DNA of 64,000 bases from Salivita marina (GCA_038144425.1 JAYQNS010000002.1:124001-188000); one strand, 5' to 3'; shown: positions 41,479 through 51,365, counted from the stretch's first letter. The notes: generated from the sequence alone by a model not told the origin. Program-made: numbers and translations.

Positions 41479-41592
41479 AATGATGACCTACCTTGCTTGG
41501 GGGGGAAGGGGCGCAATCTTGGCGACCCTGCGGGCCCAGCGCAAGGCCAAGGGCCCCGCGCGAGGGCCTGGGGCAGGAAGGAGCATAAAGAC

Positions 41593-42831
41593 ATGCAGCA
41601 GGGGGTCTACTACGGGTGGAAGGTGGTGGCGGCCTTGTTCGTGATGCTGACCTTCACCTCCGGCCTCGCCTTCTACAACATGTCCGTGCTGATGAATGCC
41701 CTGGTGTCCACGGGCCGCTACCCCGTGAGCATCGTCTCCGCGGGCGTGGCGCTGTTCTTCGTAGCCAGTGGATCGGCGGGCATGATTGCTGCGCCTTTTT
41801 TGCAGCGCTACGACCCGCGCTGGACCCTTGCCTTTGGCGGCGTGCTGGGCGCCTTGGCGCTCCTGGCCCTGGGCCACGCGCCTAATCTGCTCGCGCTCTA
41901 CGGGGCGCTTATGCTCTTTGGGGTAGGTCATGCCTGCTCGGCCCTGGTGCCCGCGACCACCCTAGTGGCGCGCTGGTTCTCCGCCCGCCGTTCCGTGGCT
42001 CTCTCCATTACCTCCACGGGCCTGTCCCTGGGGGGGATCCTGCTAACCCCCGTGGCGGCCTCCCTCATTACCCGTCTGGGCCTTGAAGCTTCCGTGCCCT
42101 GGCTCGCGGCGGCGTGGTTTTTGGGTATCGTGCCCATCACGGCCTTGGTCGTGCGGGGCCCCCGCAGCGGGGAAGAGGAACCGCCTCTTGCCAATGCGAA
42201 AAGCCTGAGCCTCCGTCCCGACGAGGGCTGGGTTTATGCTGAGGCGCTGAGATCTCGCTTTTTCCTCGCCGTGACCGGAGCCTGGGTACTGTGCATGGGC
42301 GCCCAGGTGGGGGGCATTGCTCACCTCTTCAATATGGCCGCGGTTCGCGTGGATACGGCAGCTGGCGCGAGCGCTGTGTCAGCCATGGCGACCACCAGCA
42401 TTCTGGGCCGCTTTTTTGGCGGTTGGGTGATCACCCGCATGGATACCCGACGCTTTGCGCTGATCTGCCTCCTGCTTCAGGCCTGCGCGATGACGACCCT
42501 GGCCCAGGCCCACTCTGCACCCTTTGTGCTCGGGGCGGCGCTGTTCTTCGGCGCCACCGTAGGAAACCTGCTCATGCTTCAGCCGCTGCTGTTGGCGGAG
42601 GCCTTTGGGGTGCGGGAATATCCGCGGATCTACTCCTTCAGCCAGCTTCTTTCGACCCTTGGGGTAGCCCTGGGGCCTGCGCTCTTAGGGATACTTTACG
42701 ACGTGACCGGAGGTTATTCCGTGCCCTATCTCGCGGCGGGGGTGGCGTCCCTGGTCGCCTGGATCGCCGTACTTGGCTCCGGCGCCGCGCCCGATCCTCG
42801 GGGTCCCCGGGAGGTTGCCCATGGGGTTTAG
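41593..42831 (+). CDS. Major facilitator superfamily transporter
   Basis: A 412-residue membrane protein with 12 helices in two halves. The start is ATG 41593 with AAGGAG upstream; the longer frame from 41146 is antisense shadow of glcB. Conserved MFS elements are seen around helix 2-3 (FLQRYDPRWTLAFGGVLG) and mid-protein (SITSTGLSLGGILLTPVAASLI). The set resembles oxalate/formate- or monocarboxylate-type antiporters (MQQGVYYGWKVVAALFVM opening), but substrate is not determinable. It overlaps the following htrA-like gene by 11 bases. Confidence 0.86.
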   Translation: MQQGVYYGWKVVAALFVMLTFTSGLAFYNMSVLMNALVSTGRYPVSIVSAGVALFFVASGSAGMIAAPFLQRYDPRWTLAFGGVLGALALLALGHAPNLLALYGALMLFGVGHACSALVPATTLVARWFSARRSVALSITSTGLSLGGILLTPVAASLITRLGLEASVPWLAAAWFLGIVPITALVVRGPRSGEEEPPLANAKSLSLRPDEGWVYAEALRSRFFLAVTGAWVLCMGAQVGGIAHLFNMAAVRVDTAAGASAVSAMATTSILGRFFGGWVITRMDTRRFALICLLLQACAMTTLAQAHSAPFVLGAALFFGATVGNLLMLQPLLLAEAFGVREYPRIYSFSQLLSTLGVALGPALLGILYDVTGGYSVPYLAAGVASLVAWIAVLGSGAAPDPRGPREVAHGV

Positions 42832-44212
42832 CGTGTTCCGAACGCGGTGGGGGACGGCTATGGGGGGCGCATTTCTGGCCCTTACCCTTCCCTTCAAGGC
42901 CCTCGGGACTCTTCCGACTCAGCTGGCTGACGGCGAGCCTTTGCCGTCCCTTGCCCCGGTGCTTGAAGCGGTGACGCCCGCCGTCGTAAATATCGCCACG
43001 GAAACGGATATCACCGTGACCAATCCCCTGTTGCGCGATCCCTTCTTTCGGCGCTTTTTTGACGTGCCGGCGCAGCGCCAGCGCAAGGCCCGAAGCGCCG
43101 GTTCCGGCGTTATCATCGACGGCCCCCGGGGCCTCGTGCTGACCAACCATCATGTAGTGGGGCAGGCCGACCGAATTGCCGTCACCCTGGCGAGTGGCGC
43201 CCAGCTGCCGGCGCGCCGCCTCGGAGCGGACCCCCAGGTAGATCTCGCCCTGCTTCAGCTCGATCCGGAAGCGCTAAGGACCTTGCCGCCCCTAAAGGCG
43301 TTGGCCTTCGGGGATTCCCGGTCCCTGCGGGTCGGGGATTTTGTGGTCGCCATCGGCAATCCCTTTGGCATTGGGCAAACGGTGACCTCGGGCATCGTTT
43401 CTGCCCTTGGGCGGAGCGGCCTCGGCATTGAGGGCTACGAGGACTTCATCCAGACAGATGCCTCCATTAATCCCGGGAATTCTGGAGGTGCGCTGATCGA
43501 CCTCGCCGGGCGCCTTATTGGTATTAACACGGCGATCTTCGCGCCCAATGGGGGCAACGTGGGGATTGGCTTTGCAATCCCCGCGGCCATGGCCCAGCGC
43601 ATCGCCCAGGCTCTGGCAGACGATGGGCAGGTGCGCCGGGCCGACCTTGGCCTTGCGGTCCAGCCCCTCGATAGCAAGCTGGCCGAGGCCTTCGCCGTGG
43701 CCGCCGATGTCGGGGCTTTGGTGCGCGAAGTACGTCCTGGAGGCGCTGCCGATCGGGCCGGACTGGTCGTGGGGGATGTGCTTCTCGAGCTCGGGGGGCG
43801 GCCCATTCGCCAGGACGGGGATCTGCGCGCGCAGGCGGCGGTAACGCTCCGGGGGGATGAGGTGCCCTTCAAGGCGTTAAAGGACGGGGCGGCCTTTGCC
43901 GGGGTGCTGCGCTTTAGTGCTGAAGATCGGCTCCGCCTTCCCGGCGCCGAGCTGGCCCGGGGGCTTGCCGGTGCAGAGCTGCAAAGCACGGAGGAGGGGG
44001 CTAGCCCGGCGGGGGTAGATCTGCTGACCGTCGTGCGCGGCAGTGGGGCCTGGCGCCTTGGGTTACGGGCCGGAGATCGTATCGTCGCTGTGGATGGGGT
44101 TAGGGTGCTGACCATCCCCGCTCTCGTGGAGCGCCTCGGCCGCAGCGGGAGCCGCGTGGGCCTCCGCATCCACCGAGAGGGCCGGGACTACGCCCTGTCC
44201 ATCCCCCACTAG
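42821..44212 (+). CDS. Periplasmic HtrA/Deg-type serine protease
   Basis: A 463-residue protease with a signal-like N-terminus (MGGAFLALTLPFKALG). The trypsin-like triad is H111 in LTNHHVV, D141 in VDLALLQL and S221 in NPGNSGGA. Two PDZ domains follow: VGALVREVRPGGAADRAGL and the final GSGAWRLGLRAGDRIVAVDG. It degrades misfolded periplasmic proteins. The start overlaps the MFS gene's stop by 11 bases. Its stop shares four bases (CTAG) with the convergent pycB gene. It resembles DegQ/MucD-type proteins. Confidence 0.94.
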   Translation: MGFSVFRTRWGTAMGGAFLALTLPFKALGTLPTQLADGEPLPSLAPVLEAVTPAVVNIATETDITVTNPLLRDPFFRRFFDVPAQRQRKARSAGSGVIIDGPRGLVLTNHHVVGQADRIAVTLASGAQLPARRLGADPQVDLALLQLDPEALRTLPPLKALAFGDSRSLRVGDFVVAIGNPFGIGQTVTSGIVSALGRSGLGIEGYEDFIQTDASINPGNSGGALIDLAGRLIGINTAIFAPNGGNVGIGFAIPAAMAQRIAQALADDGQVRRADLGLAVQPLDSKLAEAFAVAADVGALVREVRPGGAADRAGLVVGDVLLELGGRPIRQDGDLRAQAAVTLRGDEVPFKALKDGAAFAGVLRFSAEDRLRLPGAELARGLAGAELQSTEEGASPAGVDLLTVVRGSGAWRLGLRAGDRIVAVDGVRVLTIPALVERLGRSGSRVGLRIHREGRDYALSIPH

Positions 44213-46020
44213 CCCTGGATTTGAATAAGCGCTTCCCCTGGGGTGACCCGGTCGCCCTTTGCAGCGTTCACCGCAGCTACGGTGCCGCCGATGGGGGCCT
44301 GAAGCTCCGTCTCCATTTTCATGGCCTCGATGATCAGCACGGCCTGCCCCGCCTCCACCGTATCCCCTTCCGCCACGAGCACGTCGACGATATTGCCGGG
44401 CATGGTGGTACCCACATCCCCCTCCGCGCTGATGGCCGGCCGATCGCCCCCTTGGCCAGCCACGTAGCTATTTAGGGGCTCGACCACCACTTCCTCCGGT
44501 ACTCCATCAAGGGTGAGGTAGAAGTTTCGCTTGCTTGAGCTCTTCTGCCCTGTGCCGGTCACGGCCACGCGGTAGCTCTCGCCGTGGACGTCGATGACGA
44601 ACTCCGTGGCCACGGCGGCGCTACCGCCGTCGACGCCTCCGCTGCTCTGGGGTGGGAGGAGCGCCTCGGCCTCGAGGGTGCCGTCCCGGCGTTGGGTCAG
44701 GAAGGTCTTTCCGAGATCCGGGAACATGGCGTAGGTGAGGACGTCTTCCTCACTTAGGGCCAGGTCGCCGATTTCGTTTCGCAGAGTGTCGAGCTCGTCG
44801 CTCAGGAGATCAGCGGGGCGGCTCGTGATCACCTCTTCCCCGCCGATGGCGCGGCGGCGCAGTTCTTCGTCCACCGTGCCCGGCGCGGCGCCGTAGTGGC
44901 CCTGGAGATAGCGCTTCACTTCCGTGGTAATGGTCTTGTAGCGCTCGTCGGCGAGGACGTTGAGCACCGCCTGGGTCCCCACGATTTGCGAAGTGGGCGT
45001 GACCAGCGGGGGAAAGCCCAGATCGGCTCGGACCCGGGGAATCTCCTCGAAAACCTTGTGGATCCTGTCGAGGGCGCCTTGCTCCTTCAGCTGGTTGGCG
45101 AGGTTGGACATCATGCCCCCGGGCACCTGATTGATTTGCACGGCCACGTCTTCCCGGGTGAAGTCGCTTTCGAATTGGTGGTACTTCTTGCGCACCTCAA
45201 GGAAGTAGAAGCCGATGGCCCGCAGGGCCTCCAGGGGCAGGCCCGTGGCCCGGGGATCTTCCGCCAGGGCGGCCACCATGGCCTCCGTGCTCGGGTGGCT
45301 TGTGCCCCCGGCAAAGGCGGAGATGGCCGTGTCGATGCGATCCACCCCGGCTTCCACCGCTTTCAGTTGGCACAGGGGTGCGAGGCCTGAGGTGGAATGG
45401 GAATGGAGCGCCACGGGCAGATCCACGGCTTTCTTCAAGCTGCTGACCAGCGCAAAGGTCGCCTGGGGGGTGAGAAGCCCCGCCATATCCTTGATCGCGA
45501 TGGAATCGCACCCCATGGCCGCCATGGCCCGGGCTTGCTCGACGAAAAGCTCCGGGCCGTGCACCGGGCTCGTGGTGTAGCACAGCGTGCCCTCAGCGTG
45601 CTTACCCGCGGTCTTCACCGCGGCGATGGCCGTTTCCACGTTGCGGATGTCGTTCATGGCATCAAAGATGCGGAAGACATCCATGCCATGGCCCGCGGCT
45701 TGAGCGACGAAAGCCCGCACCACGTCATCGGCGTAGTGCCGGTAGCCCAGAAGGTTCTGGCCTCGGAGGAGCATTTGGGTCCGGGTTTTCGGCAGCGCCG
45801 CGCGTAGGGCCTTGAGCCGATCCCAGGGGTCCTCGGCGAGATAGCGCAGGCACGCATCAAAGGTGGCGCCGCCCCAGCATTCCAGGGACCAGTAGCCGAT
45901 AGCGTCCAGCTGATCGCAAATCGGGAGCATGTCCTCCGTGCGCATGCGCGTGGCAATCAGCGACTGGTGCGCATCGCGAAGGATCACATCGGTAATTTGT
46001 ACTGGACCGTTTCCGGCCAT
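44209..46020 (-). CDS. pycB: Pyruvate carboxylase subunit B (carboxyltransferase plus biotin carrier)
   Basis: A 603-residue fusion of a carboxyltransferase domain and a C-terminal biotinyl domain. The N-terminal DVILRDAHQSLIATRM is the classic opening of OadA/PycB enzymes, with DVFRIFDAMNDIRN and ALHSHSTSGLAP in the barrel, then the biotin site at Lys568 in VLIIEAMKMETEL. With the biotin carboxylase upstream (33-base gap) it forms the alpha4beta4-type pyruvate carboxylase seen in Pseudomonas. Oxaloacetate decarboxylase is the alternative, but no beta or gamma subunits are nearby. It replenishes oxaloacetate. Confidence 0.93.
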   Translation of the reverse strand: MAGNGPVQITDVILRDAHQSLIATRMRTEDMLPICDQLDAIGYWSLECWGGATFDACLRYLAEDPWDRLKALRAALPKTRTQMLLRGQNLLGYRHYADDVVRAFVAQAAGHGMDVFRIFDAMNDIRNVETAIAAVKTAGKHAEGTLCYTTSPVHGPELFVEQARAMAAMGCDSIAIKDMAGLLTPQATFALVSSLKKAVDLPVALHSHSTSGLAPLCQLKAVEAGVDRIDTAISAFAGGTSHPSTEAMVAALAEDPRATGLPLEALRAIGFYFLEVRKKYHQFESDFTREDVAVQINQVPGGMMSNLANQLKEQGALDRIHKVFEEIPRVRADLGFPPLVTPTSQIVGTQAVLNVLADERYKTITTEVKRYLQGHYGAAPGTVDEELRRRAIGGEEVITSRPADLLSDELDTLRNEIGDLALSEEDVLTYAMFPDLGKTFLTQRRDGTLEAEALLPPQSSGGVDGGSAAVATEFVIDVHGESYRVAVTGTGQKSSSKRNFYLTLDGVPEEVVVEPLNSYVAGQGGDRPAISAEGDVGTTMPGNIVDVLVAEGDTVEAGQAVLIIEAMKMETELQAPIGGTVAAVNAAKGDRVTPGEALIQIQG

Positions 46021-46053
46021 GGTGCGTCTCCTTTTGTCCTGCCCCGCGAAGTC

Positions 46054-47469
46054 TTAGAGCCCGGTGTGTACGGCAATGGCCGTCGCCACCGCCAGGGCCA
46101 GCTCCTGCGGTCGGGTTTTTTCCGAGTAGCGGGCGAGTTCGGGATGTTTGGCAATAAAGCTGGTGTCAAAGCGCCCACCCCGGAAGGCGGGGTTCGCCAG
46201 AATTTGCGCGTAGTAGGGCGCCGTGGTTTTGACCCCCATGAGGCGCATATCCGCCAGGGCCCGCAAGCCACGATCGAGGGCGTCGTCCCAGCGCAAGGCC
46301 CAAACGATGAGCTTCAGGCACATGGAATCGAAGTAGGGGGGGATGCTGTAGCCCGTATAGATCGCCGTATCCACCCGAACCCCAGGTCCCCCGGGGGCGT
46401 AATAGCGCGTGACCCGGCCGAAGCTCGGCAGGAAATCCTGCTGCGGATCCTCCGCGTTGATACGCAGCTGAATGGCGAAGCCACGCATGCTGATCTCGTC
46501 CTGGCGCCAGGATAGGGGCAGCCCGGAGGCGATGCGGATTTGCTCCTGCACGATATCCACCCCGGTGATCTGCTCCGTGATGGTGTGTTCCACCTGCACC
46601 CGGGTGTTCATCTCCATGAAGTAGACGTCCTCGCCTTTGACGAGGAACTCCACCGTGCCGGCATTCTCGTAACCCACGGCCTCCGCAGCCTTCACTGCAA
46701 GACCGCAGATGTGCGTGCGCTGGTCGCCCGTGAGCTGGGGTGAGGGGGCGATCTCAATCAGCTTCTGGTTTCGGCGCTGAATGGAGCAGTCTCGTTCGAA
46801 AAGGTGGATGGTGTTGCCATGGCCATCGGCGAGGATCTGCACCTCAATGTGCCGGGGTTCGTCGATGCACTTTTCAAGGAAGACCTCGGCGCTCCCGAAG
46901 GCCTTGGTGGCTTCCGAGACCACCCGGTCCCAGGCGGTTCTCAAGCCTTCTGCGTCGTCGCAGCGGCGAATGCCTCTTCCGCCGCCTCCGCTCGTCGCCT
47001 TGAGCATGACCGGATAGCCGATGCGCTCCGCTTCCTTTAAGGCGTGGTTGGCGTCATCGAGGTTGCCTTCGCTTCCGGGCGTCACCGGGACGCCGGCTTT
47101 GATCATGGCCTGGCGGGCTGCGGTCTTATCCCCCATGCGTTGGATGACTTCGGCTTTTGGGCCGATAAAGCGAATACCGCGCCGGGTGCAGATAGCCGCC
47201 AGCTCTGGGTTTTCCGAGAGAAAGCCATAGCCGGGATGTATGGCATCGCATCCCGTTTCTACGGCTAGGTTCACGATGCGGTGGGCGTTAAGGTAGCCGC
47301 CGAGGGGATCGTCGCCGATGAAATGAGCTTCGTCAGCGCGCTTCACGTGCAGGGCATAGCGGTCCGGTACCGTGTAAATGGCTACGGATCGGATTTTCAA
47401 CTCCGCGCAGGTGCGGATTAGGCGGACCGCGATTTCGCCGCGGTTGGCAATGAGAATCTTCTTAAGCAT
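46054..47469 (-). CDS. pycA: Pyruvate carboxylase subunit A (biotin carboxylase)
   Basis: A 471-residue ATP-grasp biotin carboxylase. It has the family opening ILIANRGEIAVRLIRTC, the glycine-rich VMLKATSGGGGRGIR loop, the EVQILADGHGN and MEMNTRVQVEHTITEQITG blocks. Start ATG 47469 is preferred over an ATG at 47505 because the family N-terminus begins with LKKILIANRG. It carboxylates the biotin on PycB using bicarbonate and ATP. It is co-directional with pycB. Confidence 0.94.
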   Translation of the reverse strand: MLKKILIANRGEIAVRLIRTCAELKIRSVAIYTVPDRYALHVKRADEAHFIGDDPLGGYLNAHRIVNLAVETGCDAIHPGYGFLSENPELAAICTRRGIRFIGPKAEVIQRMGDKTAARQAMIKAGVPVTPGSEGNLDDANHALKEAERIGYPVMLKATSGGGGRGIRRCDDAEGLRTAWDRVVSEATKAFGSAEVFLEKCIDEPRHIEVQILADGHGNTIHLFERDCSIQRRNQKLIEIAPSPQLTGDQRTHICGLAVKAAEAVGYENAGTVEFLVKGEDVYFMEMNTRVQVEHTITEQITGVDIVQEQIRIASGLPLSWRQDEISMRGFAIQLRINAEDPQQDFLPSFGRVTRYYAPGGPGVRVDTAIYTGYSIPPYFDSMCLKLIVWALRWDDALDRGLRALADMRLMGVKTTAPYYAQILANPAFRGGRFDTSFIAKHPELARYSEKTRPQELALAVATAIAVHTGL

Positions 47470-47505
47470 GAACTGTGTCCTTTCCCGGAGCCGGCCCCGG
47501 GCCAC

Positions 47506-48720
47506 TCAATCGATGAGTGCTTGATTCACCAAGACGCGTAGGGCGCGCCGTAGGGGATAGGCCGCGCTGGGAAGGAGCTGGGTCATGAAGACCACGGCTA
47601 AATCCTCGGAGCGATCTATCCAAAACGCCGTGCTGGCCATGCCGCCCCAGGCGAGCTCGCCGGGGGAACCGGTGACCTGGGCCTTCGCCGGATCGAGGAC
47701 CACGGAGAAGCCAAGGCCGAAGCCAATACCATCGTAGCGCGTTTCGCTGAAGACGGGTTGCCCCATGCTGGTGAGGTCTCCCCCCGTGGGCAGGTGGTTC
47801 AGGCCCATGAGGTCCACGGTCTTCCGGCCGAGGAGTCGCACGCCATCAAAGGCGCCGTCGCCCAAGATGACTTGGCAGAAGCGTGCGTAATCTACCGCAG
47901 TGGAGACGAGCCCGCCGCCTCCGGAGAGAAAGGCAGGGTGCTCTCGGTAGGTGCTGTCCTCCACGCCGTCCTGCCGTCGAAAACGCCCAGGGCCCGTGTA
48001 TTCATAGCAGGCGGAGAACCGATCGAGTTGCCCTGCGGGTACTGAAAACGCCGTGTCCTGCATACCCAGGGGCGAGAAAATCTCCTTCTCCAGAAAATGA
48101 TCGAGCCGCTCTCCGGAGTGCACTTCCACGAGGTGTCCAATGACGTCCGTGGCGACGCTGTAGCTCCAGCGGCTACCGGGCTGGAAGCGCAGCGGCAGAG
48201 CGCCCAGCCGTTCCACAAATTCGGCGTTGGTCAGTCGGGAGCTGTTCAGTTTGTTGGCCCGATAGAGGGCATCTACTGGGTGCTCCTGCATAAAGCCGTA
48301 GGTGAGCCCAGCGGTGTGCGTGAGGAGATCCCGGTAGCTAATGCCCCGTTCCGCCGGGACGGTTTGCGGGTTGTCGGCGTCGCCGCCGACGAAAACGGTC
48401 ATGTCCTTGAAGGCGGGGAGCACGCGATCGATGGGATCGTCGAGCTGAAAAAGCCCGCGTTCGTACAGCATCATGAGCGCGACGCTCACAATGGGTTTTG
48501 TCATGGAGTAAATGCGAAAGAGGGAATCGGTTTTTACCGCCTTTCCCCCCTCCACATCGCGCTGCCCAGAGCAACGGTTGTGGGCGATCCGGCCCCGACG
48601 GGTAATGAGCACCTGCCACCCAGGCAGGCGCCCGTCATCGACATAGGCTTTCAGGTGCGCGTCGAGGCGCTCAAGGCGCTCAGCGCAAAGACCGACGCTG
48701 TCCGGATCGACCTGGCGCAC
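47506..48720 (-). CDS. Class C beta-lactamase-like serine hydrolase
   Basis: A 404-residue protein of the beta-lactamase-like esterase family (family VIII). Ser of FRIYSMTKPIVSVAL (S-x-x-K) is the nucleophile, SYSVATDVIGHLVE gives the tyrosine, and the C-terminal GLGFSVVLD and FWIDRSEDLAVVFMTQ are family blocks. There is no signal peptide. It lies four bases after the zinc alcohol dehydrogenase gene on the same strand. It probably hydrolyses an ester. Confidence 0.88.
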   Translation of the reverse strand: MRQVDPDSVGLCAERLERLDAHLKAYVDDGRLPGWQVLITRRGRIAHNRCSGQRDVEGGKAVKTDSLFRIYSMTKPIVSVALMMLYERGLFQLDDPIDRVLPAFKDMTVFVGGDADNPQTVPAERGISYRDLLTHTAGLTYGFMQEHPVDALYRANKLNSSRLTNAEFVERLGALPLRFQPGSRWSYSVATDVIGHLVEVHSGERLDHFLEKEIFSPLGMQDTAFSVPAGQLDRFSACYEYTGPGRFRRQDGVEDSTYREHPAFLSGGGGLVSTAVDYARFCQVILGDGAFDGVRLLGRKTVDLMGLNHLPTGGDLTSMGQPVFSETRYDGIGFGLGFSVVLDPAKAQVTGSPGELAWGGMASTAFWIDRSEDLAVVFMTQLLPSAAYPLRRALRVLVNQALID

Positions 48721-48724
48721 GGCG

Positions 48725-49813
48725 TTAGTCGAAGACGATGACGCTACGCGCCACTTCGCCGGTCTTCAGGGCCTGGAGCCCCTCGTTGACGTCCTCCAGC
48801 TTGATGCGGCGGGAGATCATATCGTCGAGGTGCAGCTTGCCGGACAGGTAGAAGTCCACGAAGCGGGGCATGTCGACCCGGAACCGGTTGGACCCCATGC
48901 GCGATCCCTGGATCTTACGCTCGGCAAGGAACTCGGCGCCGTGGAGCTCGATGTTCACGCCCACCGGGATCATGCCAATGATGGTGGCCGTGCCGCCGCT
49001 GCGGAGCATGCGGAAGGCCTGCTCGGCGGACACCTTTAGGCCAATGGCTTCGAAGCTGTAGTGCACGCCGCCCTGGGTCATTTCCTGCACCGCCAGCACC
49101 GGGTCCACTTCCTTGGCATTCACCACGTCCGTGGCGCCAAATTTCTTCGCGAGCTCAAGCTTGGACGGCACCATGTCGATGGCGATGATGCGGCCGGCAC
49201 CGGCAATGGCCGCGCCGTTGATGGCCGAGAGGCCGATGCCGCCGCAGCCGATCACGGCCACCGTTTCGCCAGGCTGAACCTTGGCCGTGTGGATGACCGC
49301 GCCTACCCCGGTGGTCACGCCGCAGCCGATGAGGGCGGCGACGTCGAGGGGCATATCCGGGCGAATCTTCGCGATGGCGTGCTCGTGGAGGAGCATGTAT
49401 TCGGCATAGGACGAGAGGTTCAGGAACTGGTGCACGGGGGTGCCGGCTTTCGGGTTAGCGAGGCGCGGCTCATCGTCGGCGCCGCGGTGCAGCTCCGGGG
49501 ATTCGCAGAGGGACATGTGCCCCGTGAGGCAGTGCTCGCAGTGGCCGCAAAACGCGGATAGGCAGGTGATGACGTGATCCCCAGGCTTCACGTAGGTCAC
49601 CATGTCCCCCACCGCTTCCACCACGCCTGCGGACTCGTGGCCGAGAATAGCGGGTAGGGGGTAGGGGTAGGACCCGTCCGCGAAGTGAAGATCGGAGTGG
49701 CACACGCCCGCCGCGGCGGTGCGCACGAGCACCTCCCGGGGGCCGGGCTTGGACACCTTCACATCCTCGATGACGAGTGGTGTGTTCGTTTCGTATAAAA
49801 CAGCGGCTTTCAT
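48725..49813 (-). CDS. Zinc-dependent alcohol dehydrogenase (class III-like)
   Basis: A 362-residue medium-chain dehydrogenase. The catalytic-zinc motif is AAGVCHSDLHF with HES, the structural zinc cysteines are CGHCEHCLTGHMSLC and the coenzyme motif is GCGGIGLSAINGAA. It is related to class III dehydrogenases but lacks the usual FrmA motif block QGxGLMPD. It could oxidise primary alcohols made by the P450 enzyme. Start ATG 49813. It is 83 bases after the SDR gene on the same strand. Confidence 0.88.
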   Translation of the reverse strand: MKAAVLYETNTPLVIEDVKVSKPGPREVLVRTAAAGVCHSDLHFADGSYPYPLPAILGHESAGVVEAVGDMVTYVKPGDHVITCLSAFCGHCEHCLTGHMSLCESPELHRGADDEPRLANPKAGTPVHQFLNLSSYAEYMLLHEHAIAKIRPDMPLDVAALIGCGVTTGVGAVIHTAKVQPGETVAVIGCGGIGLSAINGAAIAGAGRIIAIDMVPSKLELAKKFGATDVVNAKEVDPVLAVQEMTQGGVHYSFEAIGLKVSAEQAFRMLRSGGTATIIGMIPVGVNIELHGAEFLAERKIQGSRMGSNRFRVDMPRFVDFYLSGKLHLDDMISRRIKLEDVNEGLQALKTGEVARSVIVFD

Positions 49814-49896
49814 GCGTGCTCCCTCCCATCGCGAACGCAAGATTTGCTCGAAGGAGTGTGCCAGAGCCCTCAGGGCTTGCCCACCGGGCGCCCTCC

Positions 49897-50757
49897 CTAA
49901 AGATCGATCCCGAAGCGGGCCTTGAACTCGGCGTTGTAATCCGCGTCCGGGAGGTCCGCGCCGAGGGCAATCCAGGCTTCGTCGGTCATGGTTTTCCGCC
50001 CTCCGATCATCCCCACCGCATCCGCGCCCACGGGCCAGCGGAGGCGGTAGGCGTCGCTTGTGATCGCTTCTACGATGGTGTCGGCGACCGCTTCCGGGGG
50101 CGTTCCCTGCCGGAAGCCGGCGGCAAACATCTTGCCGTTGCGTCGCATGATATGGAGGTAGGGAGAGGTCTTGTCGTAGCGCGTGGCTGGGGCGGAGTTA
50201 TTGAAGATCTCCGTCATAATGACCCCCGGTTCCACGTTAAATACCCGCACCCCAAACGCGCTTACCTCGTGGGCCAGCGCCTCCCCGGCGCACTCCAGGG
50301 CCCACTTGCTCGAGGAATAGGCCACCTGATTGGGGATGGCGAGGCGTCCTTCCACGGAGGTGATATTCACGATGGATCCGGTCCGCCTCTCCCGCATGCT
50401 GCCGAGCACCGCATGAATGCAGCGCATGGCGCCGAAGTAGTTGGTCTCGAAGATGGCCCGGTGCTCGTCTAAGGGCGTGAGCTCAAGGGGCGTCGCGCCC
50501 CCAATGCCGGCATTATTGACGAGCACATCCACAGGGCCTCGGAGTGCGATGCGCTCAAAGGCAGCATCGACGCTGGCCTGGGAGGTGACGTCCATTTCCA
50601 AGATTTCCACGGGAAGCCCCGCCGCTGCTTCGGCGAGGGGGGCAGCCTTCGAAAGAGAGCGCATGCCCGCGTAAACCTGATAGCCGGCCTTTGCCAAGGC
50701 GATGGCCGTCGCAAAACCGATGCCGCTGCTTGTTCCCGTGACGAGTGCGATTTCCAT
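49897..50757 (-). CDS. Short-chain dehydrogenase/reductase
   Basis: A 286-residue SDR with TGTSSGIGFATAIALA, NNAGIGGATPLELTP, NYFGAM, NITSVEGRLAIPNQVAYSSSKWALE and EPGVIMTEIF. The YSSSK pair is the catalytic Tyr-Lys. The long C-terminal extension (YDKTSPYLHIMRRNGKM onwards) is usual for the group close to hydroxysteroid and retinol-type dehydrogenases, but no substrate can be stated. It heads a probable three-gene operon with the alcohol dehydrogenase and the serine hydrolase. Confidence 0.88.
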   Translation of the reverse strand: MEIALVTGTSSGIGFATAIALAKAGYQVYAGMRSLSKAAPLAEAAAGLPVEILEMDVTSQASVDAAFERIALRGPVDVLVNNAGIGGATPLELTPLDEHRAIFETNYFGAMRCIHAVLGSMRERRTGSIVNITSVEGRLAIPNQVAYSSSKWALECAGEALAHEVSAFGVRVFNVEPGVIMTEIFNNSAPATRYDKTSPYLHIMRRNGKMFAAGFRQGTPPEAVADTIVEAITSDAYRLRWPVGADAVGMIGGRKTMTDEAWIALGADLPDADYNAEFKARFGIDL

Positions 50758-50862
50758 GGGCGCGTCCTCTTGTGGGCGTTAGGGCGTAGAAGGGCCCTAA
50801 GCCTAGCAGCGTGGCGGGGCGGTGGGCGCTAAACTTGCGGATTAGAGAAAGGGGGGGGCGCT

Positions 50863-51365
50863 GTGAAACACGTGGTTGTGGGCCTTGGGGCAAATCTAGG
50901 CGCAGGGCAAGAAACGCTGGGGGCGGCGGCGCTCGCGCTGCGCCAGGCCTATCCCAACAACTTCACGGCAAGTCCTCTCTATCGCTCCGCGCCCCAGCAT
51001 TGCCCCCCGGGAAGTCCGCCTTTTTGGAATGCAGTGGTCCGCTTCTCCGCGCCCGAGACCCTAACCCCCGAGGCGCTGCTCGATGCCTTGCTGGCGCTGG
51101 AGCAGGTGCACGGTCGGGCGCGCTCGGTTCCCAATGCGCCACGCACCCTGGATCTGGATTTGGTGCTCTTTGGTGATGAGTGCGTGGCGACCCCCGGCTG
51201 ACCGTGCCCCATCCTCGGGCCTTGGATCGGGATTTCGTCCTCGGACCCCTCGCCGCGCTTGACCCGGAGTGCTGCTGGCCGACTTTGGGACAGACCGTTG
51301 GGGTGCTCTGGGCAGCCTTCACGGGTCCTCGGACCCTCGAGCCTGTGGCCCAGCAGTGGTGCTAA
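50863..51365 (+). CDS. folK: 6-hydroxymethyl-7,8-dihydropterin pyrophosphokinase, frameshifted
   Basis: FolK transfers pyrophosphate from ATP to the pterin alcohol in folate synthesis. Family motifs are VGLGANLG, PLYRSAP, WNAVVRF, and ARSVPNAPRTLDLDLVLFGDE (residues 85-105). The first frame stops at 51201, but the next frame continues with LTVPHPRALDRDFVLGPLAAL, the family's C-terminal block. Adding one C to the C run at about 51190-51195 joins them. The start is GTG 50863. Total length with the repair is about 168 residues, close to the family norm. The last codons overlap the start of the membrane protein that follows. Confidence 0.9.

Noticed and set aside
44209..46020. Oxaloacetate decarboxylase (sodium pump) instead of pyruvate carboxylase
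   Set aside because: The alpha-subunit-like protein pairs with a biotin carboxylase gene and there are no membrane beta or gamma subunits nearby, so the pyruvate carboxylase reading is preferred.
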